A stretch of 64,000 nucleotides of DNA, from the NCBI RefSeq assembly GCF_900115185.1, contig NZ_FOVN01000002.1:29980-93979 (forward strand). The letters run 5' to 3'. Source of the stretch: Algorimicrobium echini. GTDB lineage: Bacteria; Bacteroidota; Bacteroidia; Flavobacteriales; Flavobacteriaceae. The notes below the pieces were generated by a model. The model had not been told where the DNA came from and did not search any database. It saw only the letters and a list, made by a program, of their open reading frames with translations. Shown piece by piece: positions 61,271 through 64,000 of this stretch. The translations under genes were made by a program, and so were the position numbers. Each line of letters starts with the position of its first letter. Position 1 is the stretch's first letter.

Positions 61271-62731
61271 ATGAATAAAACTACTTTTGTAAAAAAATCT
61301 TTTTTTGTATTGTGTTTTTTTGTTCTTATAAGTATTCAGAACACGAAAGCTCAAATAGCAATTGGTGTTCCAAATATTGGTTTTACACAGGCTTGTGCTA
61401 ATGACTCATTTAACACATTTAATGTTACTTTTAGTTTTTCTCCTGAATCTGGATTAAACCCTACCAATCAATTCCAAGTGGAATTGTCAGATGCTACAGG
61501 AAGTTTTGCTACACCTACTGTGGTAGCTACTTCTACTGCAGGAGCAATTACAACTTCACCAGCTACTTTAAGTTTTGGTTTACCAACCAATACATCTGGT
61601 GAATCATACAGAATACGCATAAAAAGTACGGCTCCTGTTGCCACAAGCTCAGGGTCGTCTACATTTGCTGCTTACTATAAAATACAAGACACCCCGTTTT
61701 CAATTAACAATTTAATTCCAGTTGCTACCTATTGTGCAGGTGGAAGTTATGTTTTAACAATAGATAATCCTGGCACAGGATTAAACGATTCTCCTTTAAA
61801 TTATCCATCATTAAATTTTAAGTGGTACCGAGCAACAGGTCCTTCAACTTCAGTCTTTGTAGCAGATGGTGAAACCTTAACGGTTAGTCAGCCAGGAACT
61901 TATTTTGTAGAAACAGACTATGGTACGTGTACCTCTGATTCGTTTTCTAATCGTGTTACGGTATCAGAATCTACTTCAGGCTCAACTACTGCCATTGTGT
62001 CTAGTTTGGGAAATCCGTTTTGTCCAGCTGGAGGTCCTACAACATTAACAACTACAGAAGGAAATAGTTATCAATGGTTTTTAAATGGTGAAGCTATTTC
62101 TGGTGCAACAAATCAAACTTTTAATACCACGGAATCAGGTACTTTTTCAGTTAATATTGATCTAGGCAGCTGTTCTACAACAGCTACTATTGATTTAGTG
62201 AGTGAAGGTTTTACAAGTGATTTAAATGTAAACGAAGTGAACACCATGGAGGAAGGAGATACATTATATGTGGAAGTAACGACTTCTGCTAATAATCCAG
62301 AGTTTCAATGGTATTTAAATGATATTCTTATTCCTGATGCCACTGAAAACACCTATGATGCTACTGACTTCGGAAATTATAAAGTTGTTATCAATCAAAC
62401 AACAGGGTGTATAGTTTCAGAAGAGCTTTTATTTGAAATAGAAGCACCAGAAGATCTATTTCCTGAAGTAGCGAAAATTCCAAATATGATTAGCCCAAAT
62501 GGCGATGGCATCAACGATACATGGATAATTCCTAATGACTATGTCAGTGGAACCAATACGGAAGTAATAATTATGGATGCTTACGGCAAGGTCTCATTAA
62601 AAACAACCGATTATCAAAATAATTGGCCAGAAAACGAAATCAATTTTAATAGTGTAAATCCTGTTTTTTACTATGTGATTACCACTACTGATAATAAAAC
62701 CAAAAAAGGTTCAATAACTATTATAAAATAA
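61271..62731 (+). CDS. Surface protein with Ig-like modules and type B (gliding-associated) sorting domain
   Basis: A 486-residue exported protein: a signal peptide (ending TKA-Q), several Ig-like or PKD-like modules (repeated SYQWFLNGEAISGATNQTFN and FQWYLNDILIPDATENTYDA types) and a C-terminal gliding motility-associated domain (IPNMISPNGDGINDTWIIPN through KKGSITIIK), which directs type IX secretion and surface anchoring. It lies 1 bp before the PorP/SprF-type gene, which is the usual partner. It probably acts as an adhesin. Confidence 0.88.
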   Translation: MNKTTFVKKSFFVLCFFVLISIQNTKAQIAIGVPNIGFTQACANDSFNTFNVTFSFSPESGLNPTNQFQVELSDATGSFATPTVVATSTAGAITTSPATLSFGLPTNTSGESYRIRIKSTAPVATSSGSSTFAAYYKIQDTPFSINNLIPVATYCAGGSYVLTIDNPGTGLNDSPLNYPSLNFKWYRATGPSTSVFVADGETLTVSQPGTYFVETDYGTCTSDSFSNRVTVSESTSGSTTAIVSSLGNPFCPAGGPTTLTTTEGNSYQWFLNGEAISGATNQTFNTTESGTFSVNIDLGSCSTTATIDLVSEGFTSDLNVNEVNTMEEGDTLYVEVTTSANNPEFQWYLNDILIPDATENTYDATDFGNYKVVINQTTGCIVSEELLFEIEAPEDLFPEVAKIPNMISPNGDGINDTWIIPNDYVSGTNTEVIIMDAYGKVSLKTTDYQNNWPENEINFNSVNPVFYYVITTTDNKTKKGSITIIK

Positions 62732-62732
62732 C

Positions 62733-64000
62733 ATGAGAGCATTTTTACTCGTTCTAGCTATAACCTTGTGTACTACACAGTTTTCCTTTTCCCAGGAGGA
62801 TGGTGTTGTGTCGTTAGCTATACCAGTAAGAAGTTCATTAAAATTTAATAGATATATAATAAATCCAACGTTCAGTTTTGTTAGAGAACAGAACACGTAT
62901 ATTAATATAACAAATAAAAGAGAATGGGTGCAATTTGAGGATGCACCAGTAAATTATTTAGTAAATTATACGGGTCGCTACAGTGAAAATATTGGTGTTG
63001 GTGTTGGCTTATTTCAACAAAATTATGGTGTTTTAACCACGTTTGGTGGTATTTTAAACTTTGCTTACAATGCCCAACTTCAAGCAGATAGTAATTTAAC
63101 TTTTGGATTAAACCTTGGTTTTTATACCAGTAGTATTAATGAAGGAAATGTTATTACAAATCAGCCAGATCCTTCGTTAGATAATATTTCTAAAAACTCC
63201 ATTTTTACAGTTAGTCCAGGTATCAATTACGGATTGGTGTTTTTCGATTTTGGGCTTTCGGTAAATAATATTGTTCAATACAATTTAAATACATCAGAAA
63301 TAATTAAGGACGATCCACAACAAAGTATTCAGGCTCATATTATGTATACCGGATATATGAGTAGTCGAGGCTTTTTTGATGAAAGTAAATTTTCGGCCTT
63401 ATTTAAATCAGAATTTAAAAAGGATCAAGCTATTTTTTCAGGTATTGCTATGTTAATGGTTCCAAGAGGTATTTGGGGGCAATTGGGCTATAATTCTGTT
63501 TATGGCATAACAGGAGGTATTGGAATGAATGTTACCAAACAAATCTCGTTGGAGTATAATTATGAAAAAGCCATAGGTGATTTAGCCACATTTGGTTCTT
63601 CACATGAATTTACCTTGGCTTATAAATTTAATACTAGAAACAGATTTAAATACAGTGGTGACGATAGGGAAGAAGCCTTACTAATTAAAAAACAGAAAAA
63701 GCGCACACTTGCTTCATCCAGCAAACCAAAGTTAGATGCTGAAGCTAGAGTAGAGTTGGCAGAACAAAGAGCTTTAGAATTAGAAGAAAAAAGATTAGCA
63801 ATTGAAGCTAGAGCACTAGCCAGAGAAGAAGCTAGAGAGGAAGCCCGAATTGAAAGGGAAGCCAAAGCAAACGCATTGGCAGAATCAAAAACCAATACTA
63901 ATACCCAAGTTCAGGCAGACGTTGATACAGTAACACAACAACAAGCTGAAGAGGAAGCTAGACTAGCAGCCGAAGCAGCAGCCCAACAACAAGCTGAAGA
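62733..64000 (+). CDS. PorP/SprF-like outer-membrane protein with a charged coiled-coil extension (partial)
   Basis: The gene starts with an ATG one base after the upstream stop and is open to the window end, so the 3' part is missing. Residues 1-20 are a signal peptide. About 20-305 form a PorP/SprF-like beta-barrel (SLKFNRYIINPTFSFVREQN, YSENIGVGVGLFQQNYGVLT, ATFGSSHEFTLAYKFN). From about 310 on the sequence becomes an Ala/Glu/Arg-rich coiled coil (ALAREEAREEARIEREAKAN, AEEEARLAAEAAAQQQAEE) not usual for this family. It probably serves the type B surface protein encoded before it. Confidence 0.82.
   Translation, partial: MRAFLLVLAITLCTTQFSFSQEDGVVSLAIPVRSSLKFNRYIINPTFSFVREQNTYINITNKREWVQFEDAPVNYLVNYTGRYSENIGVGVGLFQQNYGVLTTFGGILNFAYNAQLQADSNLTFGLNLGFYTSSINEGNVITNQPDPSLDNISKNSIFTVSPGINYGLVFFDFGLSVNNIVQYNLNTSEIIKDDPQQSIQAHIMYTGYMSSRGFFDESKFSALFKSEFKKDQAIFSGIAMLMVPRGIWGQLGYNSVYGITGGIGMNVTKQISLEYNYEKAIGDLATFGSSHEFTLAYKFNTRNRFKYSGDDREEALLIKKQKKRTLASSSKPKLDAEARVELAEQRALELEEKRLAIEARALAREEAREEARIEREAKANALAESKTNTNTQVQADVDTVTQQQAEEEARLAAEAAAQQQAE

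Noticed and set aside
63620..63895. Minus-strand frame of 91 residues rich in Ala, Ser and Leu
   Set aside because: It is the antisense of the Ala/Glu coiled coil of the PorP/SprF-like gene, whose codon bias keeps the opposite strand open.

Overview
The window comes from an AT-rich member of the Bacteroidota, almost certainly a Flavobacteriaceae species. Several signs agree: type IX secretion sorting domains (types A and B), a PorP/SprF-like outer-membrane protein, bacillithiol synthesis (BshB1), families largely restricted to this group (DUF4290, DUF2911, DUF6804, Lacal_2735), MurA with Asp in place of the fosfomycin-target Cys, and promoters of the flavobacterial form TTG-N(about 19)-TAnnTTTG. 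No rRNA, CRISPR array, transposase or integrase is visible. Two tRNA genes (Met-CAT, His-GTG) are present.

Layout. 1-7.5 kb: the C-terminal part of a type I restriction HsdR subunit, converging with a compact six-gene operon of envelope proteins (two DUF4407-type proteins, a transglutaminase-like membrane protein, two membrane proteins, a lipoprotein). I cannot assign a function to this operon. 8-16.5 kb: housekeeping genes (tRNA-Met, START-like protein, class IV aminotransferase, YqgE, HU, Fmt, RecQ, an ATPase, DUF493, DUF4290, MurA). 16.5-20.8 kb: exported proteins, two with type IX secretion tails, and an AraC-type regulator.

21-35 kb is the most coherent and interesting block: eighteen consecutive minus-strand genes with four different photolyase/cryptochrome proteins (class I photolyase, a second FAD-binding photolyase homologue, an Fe-S (6-4)-type photolyase, CRY-DASH). 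With them are GTP cyclohydrolase I, glutathione peroxidase, TspO, two SDR proteins, a flavin reductase, an ABC1/UbiB kinase, DUF2256, DUF2805, small unknown proteins and, at the 5' end, a TetR regulator. I read it as two consecutive operons. Each is headed by the same inverted repeat, TGTTTAAC-N14-GTTAAACA, followed by the same promoter context, so this looks like a light- and photooxidative-stress regulon with a shared operator.

35-48 kb: DUF2911 protein, a small HTH/membrane-protein pair, a sodium:solute symporter with a 33-residue companion, a large PIG-L protein, a glycine-rich lipoprotein gene broken by one in-frame stop and followed by a small two-TM protein, CorA, MscS-like, Maf, UbiA-type prenyltransferase, KdsC-like phosphatase and a DUF2520 protein. 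48-54.6 kb: truncated haemoglobin, a ResB-CcsA cytochrome c synthase fusion, MscL, a Cys/Met-metabolism PLP enzyme overlapping bshB1, and tRNA-His. 54.7-64 kb: two paralogous M28 peptidases, a DUF3108 protein, exported proteins of unknown role, a beta-helix protein, a type B sorting-domain surface protein and, cut by the window end, a PorP/SprF-like protein with a long charged coiled-coil tail.
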